Origin: Tangfeifania diversioriginum
GTDB lineage: Bacteria; Bacteroidota; Bacteroidia; Bacteroidales; Prolixibacteraceae
Assembly (NCBI RefSeq): GCF_900141875.1
Contig: NZ_FQZE01000011.1
Span: forward strand, 1 to 64,000
Reading direction: 5' to 3'
DNA: 64,000 bases
Shown: one piece after another, positions 1 to 8,365 of the stretch
Layout: the number at the start of each line of letters is the position of its first letter
How positions within the stretch are numbered: position 1 is the first letter of the stretch
Position numbers and translations under genes: made by a program
The notes under the pieces: generated by a model
Told to the model about the DNA's origin: nothing
The model's database searches: none
Seen by the model: the letters and a program-made list of their open reading frames with translations, nothing else

Positions 1-192
1 TAATATTTTGTTTGCACTTTGAAGCTAAATTGTGTGACTTTTTTGTATGTAATTTATTGACAATCAATTGTTAATATTGTTTTTCAGCAAACCTTAATTA
101 GTTCTTTCAATTCTGACGAAAAAATGGCGTATTGCACCTATACCAAAGGTAATGTAAAATTTAAATCGGTTGGTAATTTAAGAACCCAGGAT
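1..192. other. Intergenic region at window start
   Basis: AT-rich stretch before the stop codon of the first minus-strand gene. I see no credible coding frame, RNA gene or strong hairpin. The short plus-strand frame that begins near 124 runs antisense into the cysteate synthase gene and has no family signature. Whatever gene precedes it lies outside the window. Confidence 0.5.
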
Positions 193-1485
193 TCAGAAGA
201 GTGCTGTTACCTTTTTTTCTACATCGGCAGGATCGGGTTCAATGTCGAAAATTATGTCCGGTTTCAGGTAGAAGAGGTTTTTTTCAGTTTTAAACCGTTT
301 TTCACCCCCGCCGGTAATGTTCAGCATTATTAGCGCCTCTTTATCAATTTGGTTCTGGCGAGTTGTATCTATCAAAGTAGCAGTTGCTATGCCTGCTGCA
401 GGATGAACGTCGATTCCTTCTGTTTTTTCAAATAATTTTGCGGCAGCCCTGGCTTGCTCGTTGGTGGCAATCAGCACATCGCCGCCGGAATCTTTCAGCG
501 CATCGTACAATCCGCCGGCTATTGGATAAGGCGGTTTTCGGTTTGAAAGCACTTTGGCATCAATTTCTTCCACATGTTTGCGGGCCAGCGACTCATCCAG
601 CGGCAGCATAGCACGCGAACCGGCTTTCCATGCATTTGATATGGGTACAAACGGCGCATTCTGCGAAACCATCAGTTTCATTTTATTTTTGCCGAACCGG
701 CCGTCTTCCAGCAAACGAAGGTTGGCTTCCCACGCTGCAATAGCGCCTGTTCCGCTTCCAACAGCCTGGAAATAATATTCCGGAATCTGCCCGATGGTAG
801 TGGCTGCCGATAAAACAGTTGTGCCCATTCCGTCGCGGCGGGCCACGTTTTTAGCTCCCCCTTCGGGAATAAACCCATCCAGGCCGGCAACTATATTCGA
901 AAGATGAATGGCATCAAAATAATCACTTCCCGAGCGGCTGCAAATCAGTTTTACGCAATCGTTCAGCGGTTCGTCGAACCAAAGTGCGTCGAGGTTGTCT
1001 TCCGGAACACAAATAAGCAACGGGATATTGTTTTCGGAGCAAACTTTTGCAAACGAACGAGAGGTGTTTCCGGCTGACGCAACCACCAGGACTTTATCCA
1101 TCTCAGGGGTCATTCTTCCGCAAACCGAGTAGGCTTCCGTTTCCTTAAAACTGCAGGTAGTCATGCTTGCCCCTTTTTCGGGGAAGTAGCCGCTGAAGGT
1201 AATCCACAGGTTTTTCAAACCAAGTTCGGCCGCCAGTTTTTCGCTCTTATAAGTAACCGGAGCCGACGAACCTTTTAATGTGCGGCTCACCGGAAGCCAA
1301 TCAGCAAATTTGTAAAGCCCCCATGAATCGTCTTTTACGTCAAGTTGCTTTTCTTCATAAATGGCCCGAATTAAAGTGGGATCTTTTTCATTGGGTGCAT
1401 CCAACACCCAGCCGGTGTCATCAAAAGTTTTTCCCGATTTTACAGATTGCAGAAGGTAATTGGTTTTCGCAAATGTGCTGTTCAT
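193..1485 (-). CDS. Cysteate synthase (threonine-synthase-like, PLP-dependent)
   Basis: A 430-residue fold-type II PLP enzyme. Cysteate synthase replaces the phosphate of O-phosphoserine with sulfite to give L-cysteate. The pathway was first described for coenzyme M synthesis in Methanosarcina; in Bacteroidota cysteate feeds sulfonolipid (capnine-type) lipids. Visible signatures are the Schiff-base lysine in CSFKETEA (Lys114), the phosphate-binding loop ASAGNTSRSF, PEGGAKNVARRDGMGT and YFQAVGSGTG. These blocks match my memory of the archaeal cysteate synthase much better than classical threonine synthase, whose lysine motif is SFKDR. An N-terminal zinc-ribbon-like stretch is absent. The gene stands alone, with about 235 bp before the divergent DoxX fusion. 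No cysteate acyltransferase is in the window, so the sulfonolipid role is inferred. Confidence 0.82.
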   Translation of the reverse strand: MNSTFAKTNYLLQSVKSGKTFDDTGWVLDAPNEKDPTLIRAIYEEKQLDVKDDSWGLYKFADWLPVSRTLKGSSAPVTYKSEKLAAELGLKNLWITFSGYFPEKGASMTTCSFKETEAYSVCGRMTPEMDKVLVVASAGNTSRSFAKVCSENNIPLLICVPEDNLDALWFDEPLNDCVKLICSRSGSDYFDAIHLSNIVAGLDGFIPEGGAKNVARRDGMGTTVLSAATTIGQIPEYYFQAVGSGTGAIAAWEANLRLLEDGRFGKNKMKLMVSQNAPFVPISNAWKAGSRAMLPLDESLARKHVEEIDAKVLSNRKPPYPIAGGLYDALKDSGGDVLIATNEQARAAAKLFEKTEGIDVHPAAGIATATLIDTTRQNQIDKEALIMLNITGGGEKRFKTEKNLFYLKPDIIFDIEPDPADVEKKVTALF

Positions 1486-1720
1486 TATATTGATTTTTCA
1501 GTAAGCCACAAATGTAATAATTTGACGAATTTATGAAAGATACAATTTTGATTTAATTGGGAACATGGCGAGAAATCAACAGTTTTAAAGATTGATTATC
1601 AAGAAGAAATCTAAATTAAGTAATGAAAATGAAAGTTGTTTTGCTAAAAATTAAATCTTAGCGCCATTTCATTATTTTCGTTTTGGAATAATCAGGTTTC
1701 ATAAAATCAATTACTGAATC

Positions 1721-3238
1721 ATGAATAAACCGGACTTGAAAAAACTCATCATCACCTTTTTCCGCGTGGCCATTGGCTGGCATTTTTTGTATGAAGGATT
1801 GTCGAAATTATGGATCGAAAACTGGTCGGCAGCAGGCTACCTGGCAAATGCCACCGGGCCTTTTGCCGGTTTTTACCATTGGATGGGTGGCTCCGAAACA
1901 TTGATGAGCATAATCGATCCCGTTAACATTGTGGCCCTGATTTTAATCGGTCTGGCGCTGTTTCTTGGCGTGGCTATTCGTGTTTCCGCCATTTCGGGCG
2001 TGGTACTTTTACTGCTTTATTATTTTGCATATCCACCTTTTGGAGGATTACAGATGGGAGCTGTTGAAGGGAATGTTTTTGTGGTAAACAGAAACCTGAT
2101 TGAAGCGTTGGCATTGATTACCCTTTTCTTTTTGAAAGAAAAAGGTTTTGGAATTCATGCATTGCCCTACTTTCTTCCAAAAAAGAAAACCGAACAGGCA
2201 ATTGAAAATGAAAATGCGGTTTCGTCGCGCCGGGAAGCGTTGAAAAACCTGGCTACATTGCCGGCTCTTGGAGTTTTGGGCTGGGGGGCTTTCAGCAGCA
2301 ACGAAAAATATGGTGTCGATACACTTTCCGGGGCAACCATCCAGGTGGGCGGTGCAGACATTTCGGAACTGAAAGGTGAATTGCCAAAAGGTAAAATAGG
2401 CAACATGGAATTCAGCCGGCTCGTTTTGGGCGGGAATCTTATTGGCGGATGGGCACACTCTCGCGACCTCATTTACGTACCCTCGCTTTTCCGGGCGTAC
2501 AACACCGAAAAAAAGATTTTTGAAACCCTGATGCTGGCCGAAAAAGCCGGAATCGACTCCATAAATATCGGGTTCCCAACTATTGAAACCATGGTGAAAT
2601 ACCGGAAAATGACCGGCAGCAACATCAAGGTAATTGTTCAGGTGCATCCTGATATGGAGAATAGCGATTACTACGTCAATATTGACAAAGCCATCGACTC
2701 GGGAATGGATGTGATCCAAATCCAGGGAAACTGGTGCGACTGGCTGGTGCGCGACAATAAATTGGATGTGATAGAAAAAATGATGGATCGCATTCGCTCG
2801 CAAGGCTACACTGCCGGACTGGCTTCGCACACGGTGGATTCACTCATTGCCTGCGAGGAACAGGGAATTATACCGGATTATTACATGAAAACCATGCACC
2901 ACGATCAATACTGGTCGGCACACCCACGTGAAAACCGGGTGCCGTTTGAAGTGGATGGCAAAAAACACCTCGACCACAACCGGTTTCACGACAATTGTTT
3001 CTGTCTGTTCCCGGATAAAACCACTGCGTTTGTTGAGCGGGCCAAAGTTCCGGTAATGGGTTTCAAAGTACTTGCTGCCGGGGCTATTTCGCCCGAAGAC
3101 GGCTTTAAATGGGCGTTCCAAAACGGTGCCGATTTTATTTGTGTGGGCATGTTCGATTTTCAGATTGTAAACGACGTGAACATCACCATCGATACGCTGA
3201 ACAACTTGCAGGGCAGAAAACGGGAGTGGTTTGGATGA
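1721..3238 (+). CDS. DoxX-like membrane domain fused through a twin-arginine segment to a TIM-barrel domain
   Basis: A 505-residue fusion. Residues 1-145 form four hydrophobic helices of the DoxX/DoxD type. A charged cytoplasmic-type linker follows, then Ser-Ser-Arg-Arg at 168-171 with a hydrophobic stretch to about 190, which looks like an internal Tat signal. Residues 205-505 are a soluble domain resembling aldo/keto-reductase or other TIM-barrel enzymes, with conserved blocks such as HPDMEN, ASHTVDSL and MHHDQYW. If the four helices leave the chain in the cytoplasm, the twin arginine would hand the C-terminal domain to the Tat machinery for export. The reaction is unknown to me. The gene is followed on the same strand by a ChbG-like deacetylase and an SGNH hydrolase. 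Domain calls are solid for DoxX and tentative for the barrel. Confidence 0.7.
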   Translation: MNKPDLKKLIITFFRVAIGWHFLYEGLSKLWIENWSAAGYLANATGPFAGFYHWMGGSETLMSIIDPVNIVALILIGLALFLGVAIRVSAISGVVLLLLYYFAYPPFGGLQMGAVEGNVFVVNRNLIEALALITLFFLKEKGFGIHALPYFLPKKKTEQAIENENAVSSRREALKNLATLPALGVLGWGAFSSNEKYGVDTLSGATIQVGGADISELKGELPKGKIGNMEFSRLVLGGNLIGGWAHSRDLIYVPSLFRAYNTEKKIFETLMLAEKAGIDSINIGFPTIETMVKYRKMTGSNIKVIVQVHPDMENSDYYVNIDKAIDSGMDVIQIQGNWCDWLVRDNKLDVIEKMMDRIRSQGYTAGLASHTVDSLIACEEQGIIPDYYMKTMHHDQYWSAHPRENRVPFEVDGKKHLDHNRFHDNCFCLFPDKTTAFVERAKVPVMGFKVLAAGAISPEDGFKWAFQNGADFICVGMFDFQIVNDVNITIDTLNNLQGRKREWFG

Positions 3239-3324
3239 GAGGATTGTTGTCAATTAACTTTGGGTCTTCGCGTGATTATAAGTTCTCGCCAAGTCGCAAA
3301 GGAAAACCCAAAATAAATTTTAGC

Positions 3325-4167
3325 ATGAAAAAATTATTCTTTTTCTTCGTTTTATTAATGTCAGTTTTTATGGGAACTGCTCAGAATGACAACACCATTT
3401 ACCTCCTCGTCCGGGCCGACGATATCGGTTCGTTTCACGCGGCGAATGTGGGTTGCATTGAATCGTACCAAAATGGAATTGCCCGCTCGGTGGAACTGAT
3501 GCCGGTTTGTGCCTGGTTCCCCGAGGCGGTGCAACTACTGAACGAAAATCCGGGACTCGATGTAGGCATTCACCTCACACTAACCAGTGAGTGGAGCAAC
3601 GTAAAGTGGCGCCCACTTATTCATTGCCCCGGCCTGGTGGACGAGGACGGCTATTTTCTTCCGATGGTTTGGAAGAATCCCAACTTCCCGGAAGGTTCTT
3701 CCATTTCTGAATCGGACTGGAACCTGGCAGAAGTTGAAAAGGAACTGCGTGCACAAATCGAACTCTCGCTGAAGCATGTGTCGCATATTTCGCACCTTTC
3801 CAACCACATGGGTTTTACCATGCTCGACCCGAAAATTGCCGAACTGGTGAACCGGCTGGCTAAAGAGTACAATCTAAAAGTGAATACCGAAGGATTGCAG
3901 CGTTTCACCGGCTGGGACAGGGATGCGCCCATGGAACAACGCATCGAAGAATTTTGCATGAATCTCGAAAAACTTACCCCTGGCCAATACCTTTTTGTGG
4001 AACATCCGGCAGTTGCTTCCCATGAAATGAAAACCGTGGGTCACGTGGGTTACGAGAATGTGGCCGAAGATCGCGAATGGGTCACCCGCGTTTTTACCAG
4101 CGAAAAGGTGAAGCAAACCATTCAGAAAAAAGGAATAAAACTGATTAGTTATAAAGATTTAAAATAG
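3325..4167 (+). CDS. ChbG/YdjC-family carbohydrate deacetylase, secreted
   Basis: About 280 residues with a cleavable signal peptide (MKKLFFFFVLLMSVFMG...), so it acts in the periplasm or outside. The family removes N-acetyl groups from oligosaccharides such as chitobiose. The metal-binding Asp-Asp in VRADDIG, the histidine of GIHLTLTSEW and the His-rich HISHLSNHMG are all present. An upstream in-frame start at 3109 would overlap the preceding gene and hide the signal peptide, so the ATG at 3325 is chosen. It lies 86 bp after the DoxX fusion and 6 bp before the SGNH hydrolase. The substrate is unknown; a sugar N-deacetylase is an inference from the family. Confidence 0.75.
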   Translation: MKKLFFFFVLLMSVFMGTAQNDNTIYLLVRADDIGSFHAANVGCIESYQNGIARSVELMPVCAWFPEAVQLLNENPGLDVGIHLTLTSEWSNVKWRPLIHCPGLVDEDGYFLPMVWKNPNFPEGSSISESDWNLAEVEKELRAQIELSLKHVSHISHLSNHMGFTMLDPKIAELVNRLAKEYNLKVNTEGLQRFTGWDRDAPMEQRIEEFCMNLEKLTPGQYLFVEHPAVASHEMKTVGHVGYENVAEDREWVTRVFTSEKVKQTIQKKGIKLISYKDLK

Positions 4168-4173
4168 TTGAAG

Positions 4174-4830
4174 ATGAGATTTTTACGATATCTGGAAGTG
4201 ATTGTTTTGCTGTTTGGCGTTTTTACCCTTAGCGCCCAGGATCCCAACCGGTTTAAAAACGAAATCGATGAACTTATTCAAAAAGAATATCAATTTGAGT
4301 CCGGGAAGAAAATCGCCGTTTTCACCGGAAGCTCCAGCGTGAAAATGTGGAAAGATGTGGCAGAGTATTTCCCCGAATTCAACGTGATTAACAATGGTTT
4401 TGGTGGTTCACATTTCAGCGATCTGATTTATTTTTACGAAGAGTTAATTCCCGAATACAATCCCGATTACCTGTTTATTTACGAGGGTGATAACGACATT
4501 GCCGACGAAGAAAAACCACGGGAAATTTATAAAGAAGCGAAATTGCTTGTTGGAATGATTCAGGAAGATTTACCCCACACAAAAGTAGTTTTGATTTCGG
4601 CCAAACCAAGCGTGGCGCGTTGGCTATACAGCAAAAAATACAACAGGCTGAACCGAAAACTGGAAAGGTTGTGCAGGAAGACCGACAACCTGGAATTTGC
4701 CGATGTGTGGAGCCCAATGCTCGATGAAAACGGACAGGTTTTTACCGATGTTTTTTTGGATGACAACCTTCACATGAATAAAAAAGGCTACGATATTTGG
4801 GGAGAAGTTTTGTTGCAATATTTTGAATAG
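4174..4830 (+). CDS. Secreted SGNH/GDSL-type hydrolase
   Basis: About 218 residues with an N-terminal signal peptide ending near LSAQ. SGNH hydrolases are esterases, often of acetylated sugars. The block I Ser lies in FTGSSSVKMW, the block II Gly in NNGFGGSHF, the block III Asn in YEGDNDI, and the C-terminal Asp/His pair in FLDDNLHMNKKGY, so all four catalytic blocks are visible. An upstream TTG at 4168 is possible, but the ATG at 4174 gives a cleaner signal peptide. It forms a tight run with the ChbG-like gene before it and rnhB 6 bp after it. The secreted deacetylase-esterase pair suggests work on the same modified sugar. Confidence 0.75.
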   Translation: MRFLRYLEVIVLLFGVFTLSAQDPNRFKNEIDELIQKEYQFESGKKIAVFTGSSSVKMWKDVAEYFPEFNVINNGFGGSHFSDLIYFYEELIPEYNPDYLFIYEGDNDIADEEKPREIYKEAKLLVGMIQEDLPHTKVVLISAKPSVARWLYSKKYNRLNRKLERLCRKTDNLEFADVWSPMLDENGQVFTDVFLDDNLHMNKKGYDIWGEVLLQYFE

Positions 4831-4836
4831 CGCAAA

Positions 4837-5445
4837 ATGGCGGGTTCGTTACTTGGTTATTATAAAAAAGGATTACTTGAAGCCGGCTGCGACGAGGCGG
4901 GTCGCGGTTGCCTGGCCGGGCCGGTGGCGGCAGCGGCGGTCATTCTGCCTGAAAATTTTGAACATCCGTTTCTGAACGATTCCAAACAACTTTCCGAAAA
5001 ACAACGAAATGAACTGCGTCCAACCATTGAAAAGGAAGCACTGGCCTGGGCAGTTGAAATGGTTTCCAACGAAGAAATCGATAAAGTGAACATCCTGAAT
5101 GCTTCCTTTCTGGCCATGAACCGGGCCATTCAAAAATTGAAAGTAAAGCCGCAGCACCTGCTCATCGACGGGAACCGTTTTCGTCCGCAAACCGACATCC
5201 CGTTTACCTGCATGATAAAAGGCGATGGACGTTTTCTTTCCATTGCTGCAGCTTCGGTGCTTGCCAAAACCTGGCGCGACGAGTACATGGCGAAAATCCA
5301 CCGCGAATTTCCGGTGTACGACTGGGTGAAAAACAAAGGCTACGCCACCAAATTTCATCGCGAAGCCATTGCTGTTAACGGAATAAGCAAATATCACCGG
5401 CTTTCGTTTCGGTTAAAAGATGAGCAGTTGGCGTTGGATTTTTGA
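4837..5445 (+). CDS. rnhB: Ribonuclease HII
   Basis: A 202-residue enzyme that cleaves the RNA strand of RNA-DNA hybrids and nicks at single ribonucleotides in DNA. The family signature [12 protein letters not shown] lies near residues 16-27, and further conserved blocks [19 protein letters not shown] and [13 protein letters not shown] are present at normal spacing. Length is typical. It starts 6 bp after the SGNH hydrolase and ends directly against the stop codon of the convergent GH97 gene, with no spacer between the two stops. Confidence 0.95.
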   Translation: MAGSLLGYYKKGLLEAGCDEAGRGCLAGPVAAAAVILPENFEHPFLNDSKQLSEKQRNELRPTIEKEALAWAVEMVSNEEIDKVNILNASFLAMNRAIQKLKVKPQHLLIDGNRFRPQTDIPFTCMIKGDGRFLSIAAASVLAKTWRDEYMAKIHREFPVYDWVKNKGYATKFHREAIAVNGISKYHRLSFRLKDEQLALDF

Positions 5446-7335
5446 TTATTCAACCTGAAAATGGATTGCCAATCCTGAATTAGCAGCCACTTCAAAATTT
5501 AGCTCAGTTTCAGAATCAACTTCTCTTTTTTCAATTCCCACGTTTGTTGATGAGGGCGAATTTTCATTGTGCGTGTAAATTGTTGCTTCATAACTTTTGC
5601 TGGAATCTAAAAAGGAGAGATCCAATTCGAGCGTTTGGGATTCTTCTCCTGTGAGCGATCCCAAAAACCAATCATTATCAGCTCGGCGGGCGATGGTGGC
5701 ATATTCCCCGATTTTACCTTCCAGCACTTTTGTTTCGTCCCAAACGGTGGGCATTTGGTTGAAAAATTCCAGTTCCGGGTCATTTTGAATGTAACCATCG
5801 GAACCGGGTACACCGCCCAGGTTGGTTGATGGCGAAGATGGCCGGTCGTACCAGAACAGAAACTGCCACGGACTGTACATCATTACTGCTTTTGCCAGCT
5901 GCGAAACATGGCCGCTCATTTCTTCAGTTACCCGCGGTGCATAGTAACAAATGGTATTATCGCCTGCTCCCGCCAACATACGTGTAAAAAGTGTAATCAG
6001 CGTGTGTTGGTTCGACGGACTTTCTTCATCGCCACGAATTCCTTCCTGTGTCATTAAATTGGGATAGGTTCGCGAAAATCCAGTGGGGCGGTATTCGTCA
6101 TGAATATCGACCATCAACTGGTTGTTGGCTGCTTTTTTCACGGCTTCGTGCAACCAGGCTGTCCATTTCTGGTCGCCCACCCGCACAAAACCGTATTTTA
6201 CGCCTTTAATTCCCCACGATTTGTAAAGCGGCAGAATTTCGTCAAGCTGTTTTTCCAGCGCGCGACGATTCACATAAACAATTATCCCGATTCCTTTATT
6301 TTCTGCATATTCAATTACCCGGCGCAAATCGAGCGGGCCCGGCGAACGGGAAGGGTCAACGGTAACCGTGGTTGCATCCGATTTTTCATCGCCTTCAGGA
6401 CCGTACCATCCGGCATCGAACTCTACATATTGCAGTCCGTTTTGGGCGGCAAAGTCAACACAAGCCAAACCTCCCTCCGTGGTGAGCGTGACTTCACGAA
6501 TTACCTTTCCCGGTTTTATCCACGAAACATCATCGATGGCACAAGGATCGTTCAGGTTCAATACAAAATAATTGTTTTCGAGTAGTTCTCCGGGTGAATC
6601 GCCAATCATGATGGTGCGCCACGGGGTAGTATAAGGAAGTTCAACTGTTGGTTCGTCGTGAAGGACAGCCACCAGCGAATTTTCCTTTTTGCCGGCCTGC
6701 AGTTTCATCCGCGAAAAATCAATCAGTTTTGCTTCGCCAATGGCGAGGAAATTCTTATCTGCTTCAATCACGAGCGGACGTTCAGCAGGTTCTGATATTT
6801 CGTTTACCGGAGTTCTGCGGTATTCTGCCTGAGCACGGTTGGCCACCCAACTGTCATAATTACCCGGGAGGTGAAACTCGGTTAGCTCTTTTTCAATTGT
6901 AAGCGAATTATCTCCATCGTTTGGCAGAAAAGTATAATTGAAAGCAACGCCTTCATTGTAAACACGGAAAGTCATTTCGAATTTCCTGCCCGGAGTAGTT
7001 GTTTCCCGTAGCTGAACTTTTAACTGGTTGTAATGATTCCTGATTTCAGCCTGTTCGCCGTAAACAGGTTTCCAGGTGGCATCGGCTGAAGTTTGCTCGC
7101 TTGATACCATCTCAAGATTTTTTCCAAAGAAATCATTTTTTGAAAATTGAAAACCCAGTTGCGATTCCCGGATTACATTGTTTTTGTTGTGATCAACCGA
7201 GTAAAATAGTCGGCCCGAATCGTTTACTCCAAATTGAAGCCGGATTTTTCCATCGGGACTTTGAACAGTTGCTGATTGATTTTGTGCACAGGAAAACAGG
7301 AACAAAGCGGTGAATAAATAGATCAGATTCTTCAT
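5446..7335 (-). CDS. GH97 family glycoside hydrolase (lipoprotein)
   Basis: A 629-residue protein with an SPII lipoprotein signal (Cys16). The family includes SusB alpha-glucosidase (inverting) and retaining alpha-galactosidases. Family blocks include YVEFDAGWYG, GVKYGF, IHDEYRPTGFSRTYPN and LMTQEGIRGDEE. Aligned by these blocks and spacing, Glu437 matches the acid catalyst (SusB E532, BT1871 E470 in the literature). Gly382 sits exactly 55 residues before it, where the retaining enzyme has its Asp nucleophile. Asp413 sits 24 before it, where SusB has base Glu508. So the retaining nucleophile is missing and an Asp replaces one inverting base. Hydrolysis of an alpha-linked sugar is likely, but linkage and mechanism are open. 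Confidence 0.88.
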   Translation of the reverse strand: MKNLIYLFTALFLFSCAQNQSATVQSPDGKIRLQFGVNDSGRLFYSVDHNKNNVIRESQLGFQFSKNDFFGKNLEMVSSEQTSADATWKPVYGEQAEIRNHYNQLKVQLRETTTPGRKFEMTFRVYNEGVAFNYTFLPNDGDNSLTIEKELTEFHLPGNYDSWVANRAQAEYRRTPVNEISEPAERPLVIEADKNFLAIGEAKLIDFSRMKLQAGKKENSLVAVLHDEPTVELPYTTPWRTIMIGDSPGELLENNYFVLNLNDPCAIDDVSWIKPGKVIREVTLTTEGGLACVDFAAQNGLQYVEFDAGWYGPEGDEKSDATTVTVDPSRSPGPLDLRRVIEYAENKGIGIIVYVNRRALEKQLDEILPLYKSWGIKGVKYGFVRVGDQKWTAWLHEAVKKAANNQLMVDIHDEYRPTGFSRTYPNLMTQEGIRGDEESPSNQHTLITLFTRMLAGAGDNTICYYAPRVTEEMSGHVSQLAKAVMMYSPWQFLFWYDRPSSPSTNLGGVPGSDGYIQNDPELEFFNQMPTVWDETKVLEGKIGEYATIARRADNDWFLGSLTGEESQTLELDLSFLDSSKSYEATIYTHNENSPSSTNVGIEKREVDSETELNFEVAANSGLAIHFQVE

Positions 7336-7459
7336 TTTTCAATTGAATTTTGGCTTTAAAAATATAAAAAGAACAGGAGAAGTACTTGATTGTGTTTTCT
7401 TTTCATTAATTTCAGTAATTGAGTCTGAACTTTCCAGGTTGATTGGCAAGTATTAAAAA

Positions 7460-8338
7460 ATGAAGAAACTGATTGTTATACTGCTTTTTTTGTTTCCGTG
7501 CGGCCTTTCCGGGCAAAATGATACAGTTTTGTTCATTGGAGTGAACGGGAAAATCGGAGAAGTAAATACCAAAATATTCAAAAAAGAAATTAAATACCGC
7601 TCTGATAAAAGAGTGAGAGTGCGCACCAGCAGATGGGAAGATGGTGAATGGATGCGGACATTTACTGAAAAAATTAAAATTGAAAAACCTTCAGTTTTTT
7701 CTGTTACTGTCAGAGGAAAAACCTTTTCGAGGGAAAAACTAACCCGGACATTCTCGCCAAAAAACGATTCACTTTTCAAATTTACTGACTGGCAGAGGGG
7801 ACAAATTAAACGCGAAGGATTTACGCTTTCAAAATTACCGTTGATATTACATGGTACGGTTACCGAGTTTTATCCGAACGGCAATAAAAAGTCAGTCTCG
7901 GAATATGTTGAAAATGAACTGGTTTCGAACAGGAACCGGAAGGAGAACGGAGAAAATTACATCGACAATGTTTTTTATTCGGTGGATACTGAACCACGTT
8001 TTTCGTTGGGAATGCCCTATTTGCACGACCACATTTTAAAAACGTTTCAGGAATCGGAAGTAGATATTTCGGATGTTGAAGGCCGGATTGTGGTTGGTTT
8101 TGTTGTTATGGAAAATGGCGAAATTGACGGCATACGCATTGAAGAGGGCATGACCCGGGAGCTCAACAATCTTGCCCTGCAGGCATTTCACACCCTCCCC
8201 GATAAATGGGTGCCTGCGCAACTCAACGGACAGCCCGTTCGTTACTATCAGCTTTTCCCCATTAATTTTATTTACCGGTATTTCGATTTCGACTACCTTG
8301 AACTGAAAGGCAGCATGTTGTACTGGGAAATCAACTGA
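7460..8338 (+). CDS. Signal-peptide protein with C-terminal TonB domain
   Basis: 292 residues. Residues 1-20 form a signal peptide (...CGLSGQND). The middle is a charged region with a short MORN-like sequence (TEFYPNGNKKSVSEYVENE). Residues about 180-285 match the TonB C-terminal fold (GRIVVGFVVMENGEIDGIRI, then a long helix and YQLFPINFIY). Classical TonB keeps its N-terminal helix as an inner-membrane anchor, and here that helix looks cleavable. The protein may therefore be periplasmic rather than an energy transducer. No ExbBD or TonB-dependent receptor is nearby. It faces the pepF gene. Confidence 0.7.
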   Translation: MKKLIVILLFLFPCGLSGQNDTVLFIGVNGKIGEVNTKIFKKEIKYRSDKRVRVRTSRWEDGEWMRTFTEKIKIEKPSVFSVTVRGKTFSREKLTRTFSPKNDSLFKFTDWQRGQIKREGFTLSKLPLILHGTVTEFYPNGNKKSVSEYVENELVSNRNRKENGENYIDNVFYSVDTEPRFSLGMPYLHDHILKTFQESEVDISDVEGRIVVGFVVMENGEIDGIRIEEGMTRELNNLALQAFHTLPDKWVPAQLNGQPVRYYQLFPINFIYRYFDFDYLELKGSMLYWEIN

Positions 8339-8365
8339 GGTTATTTTTACAGAATTCGCCTTTTT

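Noticed and set aside
2048-2830. Long minus-strand frame (260 residues)
   Set aside because: It is fully antisense to the DoxX fusion, has a low-complexity, His/Phe-rich translation and no family blocks.
4873-5397. Minus-strand frame (174 residues)
   Set aside because: Antisense to rnhB, no recognisable motif.
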